Shown here: piece by piece, positions 32,499 to 40,831 of the stretch
Layout: each line of letters opens with the position of its first letter
Numbering within the stretch: position 1 is the stretch's first letter
Assembly: GCF_029952525.1 (NCBI RefSeq)
Contig: NZ_JASAOF010000010.1
Span: forward strand, 62,001-126,000
Direction: 5' to 3'
Length of the DNA: 64,000 nt
Source: Saccharopolyspora ipomoeae
GTDB lineage: Bacteria > Actinomycetota > Actinomycetes > Mycobacteriales > Pseudonocardiaceae
Notes under the pieces: model-generated
What the model saw: only the letters and a program-made list of their open reading frames with translations
What the model was told of the DNA's origin: nothing
Database searches by the model: none
Translations under genes and position numbers: made by a program

Positions 32499-33356
32499 GT
32501 GCCTGTAGACGCCAACACGATGACCCCGAGAGCTCGCGCCTTGGCCGCAGCGATCCGCACGGTCCGCGAGGAATGCGGCATCAGCGGCCGCGAACTCAGC
32601 AAACGCCTCGGCATGAGCCACGGCACGATCTCCCACTGGGAAACCGGCCGCAGAGTACCGACTCCGGAAGACGTCGCCTCCCTCCTCACCGCAGCCGGCA
32701 TCACGGGAGTTGAGAAGAGGCGGATCGTCGATCTGGCCAAGCACGCCAGCGAACCCAACTGGCTCACAGTCGGCATGCCAGGCATCCCCCAGCAACTCGC
32801 AGGCGCAGTCGAATGCGAACGCTCGGCCTCGGCGATCTACCAGTGGGCGCCCATGCTCATCCCAGGGCTGCTCCAGACGACCGACTACGCGCGGGCGCTG
32901 TTGAAAGCAGCCGGTTTGCCACCCAACGAGATCGAGGCCCGGATCATGGTGCGCATCGCTCGCCGGGAGGTGATCACGCGCAAAAAACCCCTCGACCTGC
33001 ACGTGCTGCTGGGCGAGAACGCGTTGCGGGATCGAATCGGGTCGAGCGAGGTTATGGTTGATCAGCTCCGCCACATCCGCGAGCTGATGCTCCGGGGCAA
33101 CGTGACGGTCCAGCTCGTGCGCCCCAGCGTGGGCTGGCACCCCGGAGTGCTCGGTCCCTTCGTCCTGTACGAGTTCCCGGACTCGCCCTCAGTGGTTCAC
33201 TTCGAGCACTTCAGCTCGGGAGCCTTCGTCGTCGACACAGATGACGTTCACGAGTATGGACACGCGGTCGACCTGATCGGCAGAGTTGCCTTGAGTCCTG
33301 AAACTACCTCAGAGCTCATCGAAGAGATCGCGAGCAGCACGGAGGCCCAGTGGTGA
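32499..33356 (+). CDS. XRE-family HTH regulator with DUF5753 domain
   Basis: 285 residues from GTG 32499 (ATG 32520 possible). HTH at about residues 15-70: LAAAIRTVREECGISGRELS, then KRLGMSHGTISHWETGRRVP. The C-terminal DUF5753 domain shows YQWAPMLIPGLLQTTDYARALL, RREVITRKKPLDLHVLLGENALR, VTVQLVRPSVGWHPG and FVLYEFPDSPSVVHFEH. The pairing with a DUF397 gene whose start overlaps its stop is a very common actinomycete unit (WhiJ-type systems), thought to tune development or metabolism. A typical pair is a DNA-binding protein and a small partner that relieves its repression. No ribosome site is visible. Confidence 0.88.
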   Translation: MPVDANTMTPRARALAAAIRTVREECGISGRELSKRLGMSHGTISHWETGRRVPTPEDVASLLTAAGITGVEKRRIVDLAKHASEPNWLTVGMPGIPQQLAGAVECERSASAIYQWAPMLIPGLLQTTDYARALLKAAGLPPNEIEARIMVRIARREVITRKKPLDLHVLLGENALRDRIGSSEVMVDQLRHIRELMLRGNVTVQLVRPSVGWHPGVLGPFVLYEFPDSPSVVHFEHFSSGAFVVDTDDVHEYGHAVDLIGRVALSPETTSELIEEIASSTEAQW

Positions 33357-33544
33357 ACGAAGTGCGGAACTGGCGCAAGTCCAGCTACAGCGGCCCGAAC
33401 GGCGAATGCGTCGAGGTCGCCCGATTATCCGGCCACACCGCAGTGCGCGACTCGAAGCACCCGGCAGGCGGCTTCGTCACGGCGACTCCCTCCCAGTGGA
33501 GTGCGTTCGTGCACGCGCTCAAGCTCAACCGCTTCGCGGACTAG
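33350..33544 (+). CDS. DUF397 protein
   Basis: 64 residues. The DUF397 pattern is WRKSSYSGPNGECVEVARL, VRDSKHPAGGFVTATPSQWSAFVHAL. GTG 33350 and GTG 33353 both overlap the regulator stop, so the two are translationally coupled. DUF397 proteins accompany DUF5753 HTH proteins in hundreds of actinomycete loci, and some genetic work links such pairs to sporulation and antibiotic control. Probable partner or antagonist of the HTH protein. Confidence 0.88.
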   Translation: MVNEVRNWRKSSYSGPNGECVEVARLSGHTAVRDSKHPAGGFVTATPSQWSAFVHALKLNRFAD

Positions 33545-33614
33545 AATCGCAAGCGACGGCTCACGTCTTCACCCTGTGCCCTTTCCGCGTTCAGTGGGGT
33601 GGTCGCCTCTGGAG

Positions 33615-33688
33615 GGGGACAGTTTTAGCCATAATTGTCCCGATATTTCGGACATTGATCATGGGTGATTATGGCTAAAACTGTCCCC
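33615..33688. terminator. Long hairpin, copy 3 of the GATCATGGGTG loop family
   Basis: A perfect 21-bp stem (33615-33635 and 33668-33688, core GGGGACAGTTTTAGCCATAAT) with a 32-nt loop ending in GGACATTGATCATGGGTG. An inner TGTCC...GGACA pairing extends the structure within the loop. It follows the DUF397 gene by 70 bp and precedes an esterase remnant, so here it is not between two convergent intact genes. Confidence 0.75.
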
Positions 33689-33708
33689 TGTCAACGGCCG
33701 ATGGCAAC

Positions 33709-33954
33709 GTGGGCGGCGCGGCGGCCCGGGCGAGCTGCCACCGGGGGTGGCTCGAAGTCGGCGGCCTCGATCTGTTCCGCGATGAGGGCCTCGGCTACGC
33801 TCGGCGGCTGCGTGAGGCCGGGGTGCCGTGCGACCTGCACGTCCCGCCCGACGTGGACCGCGGGGCCGACGCCGTGGACGCCGTCGATGAGCCGGTTCCG
33901 GATCGAGATGATCGAATCGGTGCGGCCGCACGTGGGGTGAACCGAGGAGGGAAC
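33709..33954 (+). pseudogene. C-terminal remnant of an alpha/beta-hydrolase (acetyl-esterase type)
   Basis: The translated stretch WLEVGGLDLFRDEGLGYARRLREAGVPCDLHV matches the catalytic-Asp region of HSL-type lipases/esterases. There GxxDxLRDE is followed by a helix YAxRLxxAGVPxxLHxYPGxxHGF. After LHVPP the catalytic His region is degenerate (DVDRGADAVDAVDE), and all of the N-terminal two thirds are missing. The fragment begins 20 bp after hairpin copy 3, as if the element sits at the deletion junction. It happens to stay in frame with the next gene, which has its own ribosome site. Confidence 0.6.
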
Positions 33955-35100
33955 GTGGACGCGCCGTTGATCGGTATTGAGGAACCGGGCTCGTTCGGGT
34001 GGCGGGTGTTCCACGAGCGGCACCCGGTGATGATCGAGCGGTTGTGCGCGGCGCACCCCTTCGGCCCCGACGTGCGCGACGCCCTGTCCGCGCTGTTCGA
34101 GGAATCCACCGGCGGCGTCGTCGCGCCGCTGGACGACGACGCTCCGGATCACGACGTCTGGAACGCCTGGATCGCCGACGAGGTCGGCAAGCCGTGGTCG
34201 CAGACCTCGTTCCTGTTCGCCGAGAGCTACTTCTTCCGGAAGCTCCTCGCGGCAACCGGATTCTTCTCCTCCGGGCCGTGGCGCGGGGTCGACCCGTTCG
34301 CGCCGATGAAGCGGGCCGAGCTGCACAGCGCCGCCACCGCCGACACGCTCAAGGCCCTCGACGCGCTCCCGCAGCTCGACGTCGCCGAACGCGACGCCGC
34401 CGCCGTGCGGGCGGCGGTGTGGGGCAACCAGGCCGACCTGGCGTTCCAGCTGTCCACCGACGCCAGCGGCACCACGTCGGGGCTGGTCACCGGCTCGCCC
34501 GAGCAGTTCTGGGCGCTGTTCGGCGAACCCGGCGAGGTCCACCTCGTCGCCGACAACGCCGCCGGCGAGCTCGCCGCCGACCTGGTGCTCCTCGACCGGC
34601 TGCTGACCACCGGCCGCGCCGAGCGGGTCGTGCTGCACGTCAAGCCGACGCCCTACTACGTCTCCGACGCCACCCCGACCGACGTCGTCGAAGTCCTGCA
34701 CCACCTCGTCGCGATCCCCGGCGAAGCGGGCGAGATCGGACGTCGAGTCCAGGACTCGTTGCGGGAAGGGCGGATCGGCGTGCGCTCGCACCCGTTCTTC
34801 TGCGCGCCGAAGGAGTACGCCGACATGCCCGACGACCTGCGCGCCGAGTTCGCCGCGGCCTCGGTCACGATCTTCAAGGGCGACCTCAACTACCGGCGCC
34901 TCGTCGGCGACCGGCACTGGCCCGCGACCCTGCCCTTCGCCGATGCCGTCGCGCACTTCCCCGGACCGGTGGCGACGCTCCGCGTGCTCAAGTCCGAGGT
35001 CATCGTCGGCCTCGACACCGACGCGGTGTCCGCGCTCGACGCCGAAGGTCAGGCCTGGCGCACGCAGGGCTCCCACGCCCTCATCCAGACCCGGCGGTGA
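33955..35100 (+). CDS. DUF89/ARMT1-family damage-control phosphatase
   Basis: 381 residues from GTG 33955, with GAGGAGG 4-10 nt upstream. The metal-binding active-site segment is VHLVADNAAGELAADLVLLD (DNxAGE, about residue 200). The N-terminal helical part has WIADEVGKPWSQTSFLFAESYFFRKLL, and FKGDLNYRRLVGD near the C-terminus is a second family block. DUF89 enzymes are Mn-dependent phosphatases that remove damaged or over-reactive sugar phosphates and related metabolites. All core residues I can place are present. It stands alone between the esterase remnant and a glycosidase-like gene. Confidence 0.83.
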   Translation: MDAPLIGIEEPGSFGWRVFHERHPVMIERLCAAHPFGPDVRDALSALFEESTGGVVAPLDDDAPDHDVWNAWIADEVGKPWSQTSFLFAESYFFRKLLAATGFFSSGPWRGVDPFAPMKRAELHSAATADTLKALDALPQLDVAERDAAAVRAAVWGNQADLAFQLSTDASGTTSGLVTGSPEQFWALFGEPGEVHLVADNAAGELAADLVLLDRLLTTGRAERVVLHVKPTPYYVSDATPTDVVEVLHHLVAIPGEAGEIGRRVQDSLREGRIGVRSHPFFCAPKEYADMPDDLRAEFAAASVTIFKGDLNYRRLVGDRHWPATLPFADAVAHFPGPVATLRVLKSEVIVGLDTDAVSALDAEGQAWRTQGSHALIQTRR

Positions 35101-35216
35101 CTACGCGCTGATGTGTCCCCGATCACGTCCGGGCAACCTCGGGCTCTCCCGCCGCGAAGCGATCCTGATGGGGGAGGGCGAATTCGCGGCCGTGCTCCGG
35201 AGATCGCGGTAGCGTC

Positions 35217-35254
35217 GATCTCGCGGTCGATGGGGGAACGTCGACCGCGAGATC
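35217..35254. promoter_or_regulatory. Perfect 14-bp inverted repeat upstream of the glycosidase gene
   Basis: GATCTCGCGGTCGA at 35217-35230 and its exact complement at 35241-35254 enclose a 10-nt loop, ending 20 bp before ATG 35275. It would form a stable RNA hairpin in the leader or a DNA operator. With no T-run and so close to the ribosome site it is more likely regulatory than a terminator of the DUF89 gene. The rest of 35101-35274 shows nothing else. Confidence 0.55.
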
Positions 35255-35274
35255 GGAGAACTGGGGAGGCAGCG

Positions 35275-36537
35275 ATGTTCGGTGCGCAGGTGAACCGTCG
35301 GTCCGCGCTGATCGGCGGGGTCGGAGCGCTGGGGGTGGCGACCGTCCTGCCCGCTACCGGGTCGGCGCAGGAGTACCCGCCGAACTGGCCCGCCGTGGAG
35401 CCCTACGGCACGGCTGACCAGCGGGAGGACCTGAAGTTGCGGGCGGACAACACGCGGGTCCTGGACCTCGAACTGCGGCCCCGGGACGATGAGCGGGGGC
35501 GGGTGTGGATCCGCGACACCTACGTCAACCACTTCGTCGTCGACGGCAAGTCCGTCTACGTCGCCACCGGGACCACTCGGCCCGCCGGGACCGCAACGGC
35601 GGGCGGGTACAACGACGGGATCTTCGTGTGGACCGCCGAATCCCTCGACGGGCCGTGGAAGTTGGTGGACACCACCGGGATCCGGCCGGACGCTGACAAG
35701 GGCAAGGTGTGGTCGCCGGAGTTCGTCACCGAGAACGAGCCGGGCCGGACCGTCGTCGCGCCGTGGCAGACCTACTGGGGTGAGGGCGAGAACAAGCGCG
35801 GCGCCGCGTGGGCGCCCGAGGTGCACCACTTCCGGGGGACCTGGTTCATCGTGGCGTGCATGGGGGACTCGTCGCGGAAGGTCGGGTCGTTCATGCTGCG
35901 CAGCGAAGGCGGCCTGGCCGGGCCGTACCGGGTGGTGAACGGGAACCTGGAGAAGCCCTTCGGCGACCGCAACCCCGGTGTCCCCGACGACGTCGACGAG
36001 AAGCGGTACTACCACATCGACGGGGGTCTCCACACCGAAGGCGACAAGGCCTGGCTGGTGCTGCACAACGACCTCTACGCCGAGTTCCAGGACGACATGG
36101 AGGACATCGTCCCGAAGACGAACCTCCCGACGTTCCAGCAGCAGCGCTACGACCCGGAGCCCTACCTCGAAGGCGCGCACGTGATCAAGTACGAGGGCAA
36201 GTACTACCTCGTGCACGCCGCGTGGAACAAGAAGGGCGCGAACGGGCGGCAGGCCTACACGCCGGAGGGGGAGAAGTTCCAGTACGACGCGGTGATCGCG
36301 GTGTCGGACCGGTTCGAGGGGCCGTACTCCCGGCGGTGGACCGCGGGGATCGGGGCCGGGCACAACAACCTGTTCGTCGACGCCGACGGGGCGTTGTGGG
36401 CGACGTTCTTCCGGAACCCCGCCGCCGGGTACTGGAGCGTTCCCGGGCGGAAGGAGGACGCCGCCGTGGCGGGGATCGTGCGGATGGAGTGGACCGGGCC
36501 GTCGGGGAACCGGGTGTACGCGCGGCGCCGGGGGTGA
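35275..36537 (+). CDS. Secreted glycoside hydrolase, GH43-like five-blade fold
   Basis: 420 residues. Tat-type export signal NRRSALIGGVGALGVATVLPATGSA (twin Arg, hydrophobic stretch, AxA cleavage near residue 32). The mature part shows beta-propeller blades with RVWIRDTYVNHFVVDGKSVY, WSPEFVTENEPGRTVV, AWAPEVHHFRGTWFIVAC, HIDGGLHTEGDKAWLVLHND and PEPYLEGAHVIKYEGKYYLV. Similar blade motifs (APE, EGPxxxxxxGxYYL) are typical of GH43 arabinosidases/xylosidases. The usual first catalytic Asp block is hard to place, so specificity is open. GGGGAGG precedes ATG 35275. Exported folded, probably acting on plant polysaccharide. Confidence 0.78.
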   Translation: MFGAQVNRRSALIGGVGALGVATVLPATGSAQEYPPNWPAVEPYGTADQREDLKLRADNTRVLDLELRPRDDERGRVWIRDTYVNHFVVDGKSVYVATGTTRPAGTATAGGYNDGIFVWTAESLDGPWKLVDTTGIRPDADKGKVWSPEFVTENEPGRTVVAPWQTYWGEGENKRGAAWAPEVHHFRGTWFIVACMGDSSRKVGSFMLRSEGGLAGPYRVVNGNLEKPFGDRNPGVPDDVDEKRYYHIDGGLHTEGDKAWLVLHNDLYAEFQDDMEDIVPKTNLPTFQQQRYDPEPYLEGAHVIKYEGKYYLVHAAWNKKGANGRQAYTPEGEKFQYDAVIAVSDRFEGPYSRRWTAGIGAGHNNLFVDADGALWATFFRNPAAGYWSVPGRKEDAAVAGIVRMEWTGPSGNRVYARRRG

Positions 36538-36554
36538 GGGCGGCCGGCGGTCTT

Positions 36555-36611
36555 GGTCCGAACCGCCCGGGCGTGACTTCGTCTGAGCCAGGACGGTTCG
36601 GGCCAGAACCG
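36555..36611. terminator. Convergent-gene hairpin(s)
   Basis: GGTCCGAACCG (36555-36565) pairs with CGGTTCGGGCC (36594-36604), one wobble. The latter can alternatively pair with GAACCG at 36606-36611. The nested structures fill the 78-bp gap between the glycosidase and the dioxygenase, which converge. This suits a bidirectional terminator without a T-run. Confidence 0.55.
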
Positions 36612-36615
36612 CGCA

Positions 36616-37449
36616 CTACTTGGAGCGGAAGTCCGCCGCCGACGTGGCGTCGGTGAGGTGGGGCCAGCGGGGTTCGTCGCCCTTGGGGTCGTCGCCGAGG
36701 ATCGTGACGCGGCGGCCGATGCGGCGTTCGGTGTAGTCGTTGACCGCGTAGTGCTGGGTGGCGCGGTTGTCCCACATGGCGATCGCGCCCTCGGTCCAGC
36801 TGAAGCGGCAGACGTTCTCCGGGCGCTCCGCCGCGGTGAACAGGTGCTGCAGGATCGCGTCGCTCTCCGCGCGCCGCAGCTGCGGGATGCGCAGCGTGAA
36901 CATGCGGTTGACGTACAGCGAGCGGCGGCCCGTCACCGGGTGCGCGCGCACCACCGGGTGCTCGGCCTCGAACACCGTGCCGTTGGGGTGGGTGAAGGAG
37001 TGCACGGCGGTGAGCCCGTCCAGGAAGTCCCGCAGCGGCGCCGAGAGGTTCTCGTAGGCCAGGTGCTGGTTGCTCCACATCGTGTCACCGCCGCGCGGCG
37101 GGCAGTGCACGATCTGCAGGATCGACGCGATCGGCGGGCTCGCCTGGAACGTGACGTCGGTGTGCCACACGTCGGCCTTCGCGCCCTGGTCTGAGTCGAG
37201 CACGACGATCTCGTCGTGGCCCTCCAGCTTCGGCAGGAACGGGTGCACCTCCGGCTCGCCCAGGAACCGACCGAAGGCCTTGTGCGCCTCGGGCGAGAGC
37301 TCCTCGGCCTCGGGGAAGAACAGCACCAGGTTCTCCAGCAGCAGCGCGTGCAGCTGCGCGAAGGTCTCCTCGGTCAGCCCTTCCAGGTCGACTCCGCGGA
37401 CCTCGGCGCCCAGCGCGCCGGAAGCCGGGCGCACGTCGATGCTCGACAT
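36616..37449 (-). CDS. TauD/TfdA-family Fe(II)/2-oxoglutarate dioxygenase
   Basis: 277 residues. Iron-binding facial triad: WHTDVTFQASPP (His and Asp, near residue 95) and the distal His in NRATQHYAVNDY. The 2-oxoglutarate Arg lies in YTERRIGRRVTILGD. Length and the VRGVDLEGLTEETFAQL start fit taurine/alpha-ketoglutarate dioxygenases. It hydroxylates or cleaves a small organic substrate with O2. It is divergent from the O-methyltransferase at 37610. Both lie at the edge of the terpenoid cluster and could decorate its product, or the dioxygenase may serve sulfonate use; no transport genes for sulfonates are near. Confidence 0.87.
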   Translation of the reverse strand: MSSIDVRPASGALGAEVRGVDLEGLTEETFAQLHALLLENLVLFFPEAEELSPEAHKAFGRFLGEPEVHPFLPKLEGHDEIVVLDSDQGAKADVWHTDVTFQASPPIASILQIVHCPPRGGDTMWSNQHLAYENLSAPLRDFLDGLTAVHSFTHPNGTVFEAEHPVVRAHPVTGRRSLYVNRMFTLRIPQLRRAESDAILQHLFTAAERPENVCRFSWTEGAIAMWDNRATQHYAVNDYTERRIGRRVTILGDDPKGDEPRWPHLTDATSAADFRSK

Positions 37450-37609
37450 GGGTGATCACCTCGTTCTCTCTCTGCTGCAGTCGTTTTCGGGCGCGCTCGC
37501 GCCCACGTGGGTCGTTGCGCGCACGTGCGTTGACGTGGTGTTGAGCAGTCGGTAAGGATGAAAAGCACGGAGGCGGACGGGTCTTCAATCCGAGAGAAAG
37601 CAGAGTTCC

Positions 37610-38620
37610 ATGGATTCCGAGGAATCGCGCAAGGCCGGTCTCGAACTCGCCGGCCTCATCGACCTGGCGACACCTTTCGCCATCCGCACGGCGGTGACGC
37701 TGAAGCTGCCGGAGCTCATCGCCGATGGCACCGGCGACGTCGCCGCGCTGGCCGAGGCGAGCGGCGCCGACCGGGACGCGCTGGAGCGGCTGCTCCGCCA
37801 CCTCGTCCACATCGGACTGTTCAGCGACGAGGACGGGAGTTACGGGCTCACGGCGCTGTCCCGCCGGCTGCTCGCCGAGGACGGCAAGTGGCTCAAGGAC
37901 TGGCTGCTCCTCGACGGCCCGGGCGCGCGGATGGACCTGGCCTTCAGCGGCATGCTGCACTCGGTGCGCACCGGCGCGTCGGCCTACGGCGCGGTGCACG
38001 GCACCCCGTTCTGGGACGACTACCAGCGCGACGACGACCTGCGGCGCTTCTTCGGCGACGTCATGGTCGCCTACGCCTGGCAGACCGGCCCGGTGCTGGC
38101 CGCCGAGTTCGACTGGGAGCCCGTCCGGAGCGTCATCGACATCGGCGGCGGGCAGGGCGCGCTGCTGTCGGAGATCGTCAAGGCCAACCCGCACCTCGAC
38201 GGCGAGGTCCTGGACCTGCCCGCCGTCGAGCCGGAGGCCGAGGAGTTCCTGCGCGAGGCCGGGGTGGCCGAGCGGGCGACGTTCGTGCCCGGCAGCTTCT
38301 TCGACGAGCTGCCCACCGGCCGGGACGTCTACCTGGTCTCGCGGGTGCTCACCGACTGGAACGACGAGGACGCTGCGCGGATCCTGCGGCGCTGCGCCGA
38401 AGCCGCGGGCCACGGCCGCGTGGTGATCGTCGAGGTGCTCGCCGGGGACTCCCACGCCCAGCAGAACACCTCGTTCGACCTGCAGTCGCTGGTGCTGCTC
38501 GGCGGCCGGGAGCGCAGCGTCGCCGACTTCGAGGTGCTGGCGGACAAGGCGGGCCTGACCGTCCTGGACACCCGCACCTGGCCCGGTGGTCTCGTCGTCG
38601 TGGAGTGCGGGAAGCGCTGA
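37610..38620 (+). CDS. SAM-dependent O-methyltransferase (family 2)
   Basis: 336 residues. N-terminal dimerisation helices with a winged-helix part (ATPFAIRTAVTLKLPELIADG, LERLLRHLVHIGLFSDED) precede the Rossmann SAM domain. Motif I is SVIDIGGGQGALLSEIVKA (about 175), then GEVLDLPAVEPEA and the later YLVSRVLTDWNDEDAARILRR with its Asp-Trp catalytic region. This is the fold of bacterial tailoring O-methyltransferases such as those for polyketides, phenazines and hydroxyneurosporene. It converges with the cluster operon ending at 38641, 20 bp away. Likely methylates a hydroxyl of the cluster product. Confidence 0.87.
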   Translation: MDSEESRKAGLELAGLIDLATPFAIRTAVTLKLPELIADGTGDVAALAEASGADRDALERLLRHLVHIGLFSDEDGSYGLTALSRRLLAEDGKWLKDWLLLDGPGARMDLAFSGMLHSVRTGASAYGAVHGTPFWDDYQRDDDLRRFFGDVMVAYAWQTGPVLAAEFDWEPVRSVIDIGGGQGALLSEIVKANPHLDGEVLDLPAVEPEAEEFLREAGVAERATFVPGSFFDELPTGRDVYLVSRVLTDWNDEDAARILRRCAEAAGHGRVVIVEVLAGDSHAQQNTSFDLQSLVLLGGRERSVADFEVLADKAGLTVLDTRTWPGGLVVVECGKR

Positions 38621-38640
38621 GCCGCGCACGGCGCCGGTCC

Positions 38641-39876
38641 TCACGCCCATCGGGGCCGGCGCCGCGACCGCGGATCGGGCACCAGGCCGAGCTGGCAGAG
38701 CCGGTCGAACGGCGTCATCGGGTGCAGCCCGAGCCCGGCGAGGTTGTGCATCACCTGGTAGCTGAGCCGCCGGTTCGCGCCGGTGTTGCGCAGCGCCCGC
38801 CGCCCGATGGCGCGGCCCGCCCACGACAGGTCGGTGAGCATCCGCGAGGCGTTGTGGCTGATCGTGCCGATCTGCTCGATCTCCGGCAGCCTGCGGTCCT
38901 GGTAGTCCCGCAACGCGCCGTCCACATCGGACCGCTCGGCGAGGCCGGTGCTCAGGGCGTGGGCGTCGTAGATGGCGCTGTTCATGCCCTGGGCAGCCAT
39001 CGGGTGCACCGAGTGCGCCGACTCGCCGACCAGCGCGATGCCGGGTGCCGCGATCGCGGGCGCGGTGAAGTGCGAGACCGGCAGCGTCTGCCGGTGCTCC
39101 ACGGCGGTGCGCAGCTGCTCCTCGAACTCCGCGAGCTCCGGCAGCTCGGTGAGCAGGGAGTCGGTCCAGCCGCGCAGCCCGACGTCGTCGATGCCCCGGA
39201 ACTCGTCCGGCTGGATCTGCACGTAGAGGCGAATCCTGCTGCCCGGCAACGGGTACCGCATCCGCAGGCCGCGCGCGGTGGTGTGGGCGACGACCTCGGG
39301 AGCGGCGTCGGGCACGTCGGCGAGGTCCAGGGCGACCAGCCGGTGCGGGTAGTCCCGCCGCCGCGCCTCGATCCCGGCCGCCTTGCGCAACCGCGAGGAG
39401 ATCCCGTCAGCGGCCACCACCAGCGGCGCCCGGATCTCGCCGTCGTTGAGCGCCGCACCGGCGATCCGGCCCCCGTCGCGGACCACGTCGGAGACCGGGA
39501 CGCCCCGGCGCAGCTCGACGGTGTCGGGCAGCGTGTCGGCCAGCGCCTCCAGGATCGACTCGTGGTCGGCCGAGAGCAGCCAGTTCGACCCGTCCGGCAG
39601 CTGCGAGTAGTCCAGCGCCATCCGGCCGCGCGCTTCCACCGCCACCAGCCGCGAAAGACGCACCGCGCCGCGCTCTTCCAGGACCTCGCTCACGCCCCAG
39701 GCTCGGAGGATCTTCAGCGCGCCGGGCTGCAGCACCTCGCCCTTGGGGATGCGGGGGACCGTCGCGCGCTTCTCGACGACCACGACCCGCAGGCCCAGCG
39801 CACCGAGCGCGTGCGCGGCGGCGAGCCCGCCCACACCCGCGCCGCAGACCACGGCATCGGCGTTCTCCGCACTCAT
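38641..39876 (-). CDS. FAD-dependent monooxygenase (UbiH/epoxidase-like)
   Basis: 411 residues. Rossmann start AVVCGAGVGGLAAAHALGALG, then RIPKGEVLQPGALKILRAWGV. The DG motif is PLVVAADGISSRLRKAAG (about residue 155), and the GD motif reads GIALVGESAHSVHPMAAQGMNSAIYDA (about 285), with GES in place of GDA. Class A flavin hydroxylases of this type epoxidise prenyl chains or hydroxylate aromatics. ATG 39876 overlaps the UbiA gene stop (ATGA). As the last gene of a prenylation operon it may epoxidise the terminal alkene, giving the substrate for the divergent cyclase. Confidence 0.87.
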   Translation of the reverse strand: MSAENADAVVCGAGVGGLAAAHALGALGLRVVVVEKRATVPRIPKGEVLQPGALKILRAWGVSEVLEERGAVRLSRLVAVEARGRMALDYSQLPDGSNWLLSADHESILEALADTLPDTVELRRGVPVSDVVRDGGRIAGAALNDGEIRAPLVVAADGISSRLRKAAGIEARRRDYPHRLVALDLADVPDAAPEVVAHTTARGLRMRYPLPGSRIRLYVQIQPDEFRGIDDVGLRGWTDSLLTELPELAEFEEQLRTAVEHRQTLPVSHFTAPAIAAPGIALVGESAHSVHPMAAQGMNSAIYDAHALSTGLAERSDVDGALRDYQDRRLPEIEQIGTISHNASRMLTDLSWAGRAIGRRALRNTGANRRLSYQVMHNLAGLGLHPMTPFDRLCQLGLVPDPRSRRRPRWA

Positions 39877-40829
39877 CCGGGAAGGGCCTCCTCGTCCGGG
39901 ATCTCGTGCCGCGACCGCATCACCGCCTGGGTCCACGCGCTGAACACCAGCGCCGGGACCAGCAGGGCCAGCACGACGGGAAGGGGCACCGTGCGCGCGA
40001 GGATCGCCGCGGCGAGCACGAGGCGCTCCACCACGAGGATCTCGTGCGCGCGCAGCGCCCGAGCCTGGCTCAACGTGGGCGCCAGCCGCACCAGCGGCAG
40101 CACCGCGATCAGACCGGCCCCGGCCGCGACGGTCAGCAGCAGCGCGAAACCGGGCCGGTGCGGCCACAGCAGAGCCGGCATCGCGATGCCGATCGCCGCG
40201 ACGTAGAGCCCGACGGCCAGCCGGGCGGCGTAGCGCTGCCCCTTGCGGACCGGGACCGAGCGGTACCCGGCGGAGCGGTCGCCGTCGACGTCCCGCATCG
40301 TGCCGACCAGGTTCGACGCCGTGTCGTGCAGCAGGAAGACCAGCGCGAACGCCACCGCCGACCACCCGGGGAGCGGGTCGGCGACCATCGAACCGATCAG
40401 GAACGCCAGCGCCGTCACCAGACCGCGCACCAGGTTCCCGGACAGGCCGATCGCCTTGCAGAACCGGCTGTAGGCCACGATCCCGCACAGCGCCAGCAGC
40501 ACCAGCGGCAACGCCAGCGAGTTCGCCCAGGTCAGCACCGTCGCCGAGGCCAGAGCGAAGCCGACGCCGCAGAACACGGCGGTGCCCGGCGCCAGCCTCC
40601 CCGACGGGATCGGGCGCTGCGGCTTGGCGAGCCGGTCCAGGTCCCGGTCGAAGTAGTCCCCGAGGTAGTGCGCGGACAGCCAGCCGAACGCGGTGCCGGA
40701 GCCCGCGAGCGCGAACTCGGCGAACCCGGCCGCCCCGCTGACCCCGGCGCCCGCCACGCCCACCAGCACCGGGTACGAGAGGGTGTAGGGCCGGGAGGTC
40801 TGGACGTGCGCCCACAGCGCGGTCCGCAT
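39873..40829 (-). CDS. UbiA-family membrane prenyltransferase
   Basis: 318 residues, eight to nine hydrophobic helices. First aspartate motif: GDYFDRDLDRLAKPQRPIPSG (D-x-x-x-D-x-x-x-D, about residue 60). The second is RDVDGDRSAGYRSVPVRKG (about 185). The pattern is closest to the geranylgeranyl-glyceryl-phosphate/chlorophyll and homogentisate-type branch. It joins a prenyl diphosphate to an acceptor in the membrane. ATG 40829 lies 2 nt after the polyprenyl synthase stop. The acceptor is not coded by an obvious aromatic-acid gene nearby; the aminotransferase may supply it. Confidence 0.87.
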   Translation of the reverse strand: MRTALWAHVQTSRPYTLSYPVLVGVAGAGVSGAAGFAEFALAGSGTAFGWLSAHYLGDYFDRDLDRLAKPQRPIPSGRLAPGTAVFCGVGFALASATVLTWANSLALPLVLLALCGIVAYSRFCKAIGLSGNLVRGLVTALAFLIGSMVADPLPGWSAVAFALVFLLHDTASNLVGTMRDVDGDRSAGYRSVPVRKGQRYAARLAVGLYVAAIGIAMPALLWPHRPGFALLLTVAAGAGLIAVLPLVRLAPTLSQARALRAHEILVVERLVLAAAILARTVPLPVVLALLVPALVFSAWTQAVMRSRHEIPDEEALPG

Positions 40830-40831
40830 CG

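Noticed and set aside
31977-33544. Plasmid-type iterons or an integrated element origin
   Set aside because: No Rep protein, integrase or tRNA attachment site is nearby; the adjacent HTH/DUF397 pair is a normal chromosomal unit.
33709-35100. Esterase-DUF89 fusion protein
   Set aside because: The frame is continuous, but GAGGAGG followed by GTG 33955 marks the start of the DUF89 fold, and the esterase part lacks its nucleophile and His.
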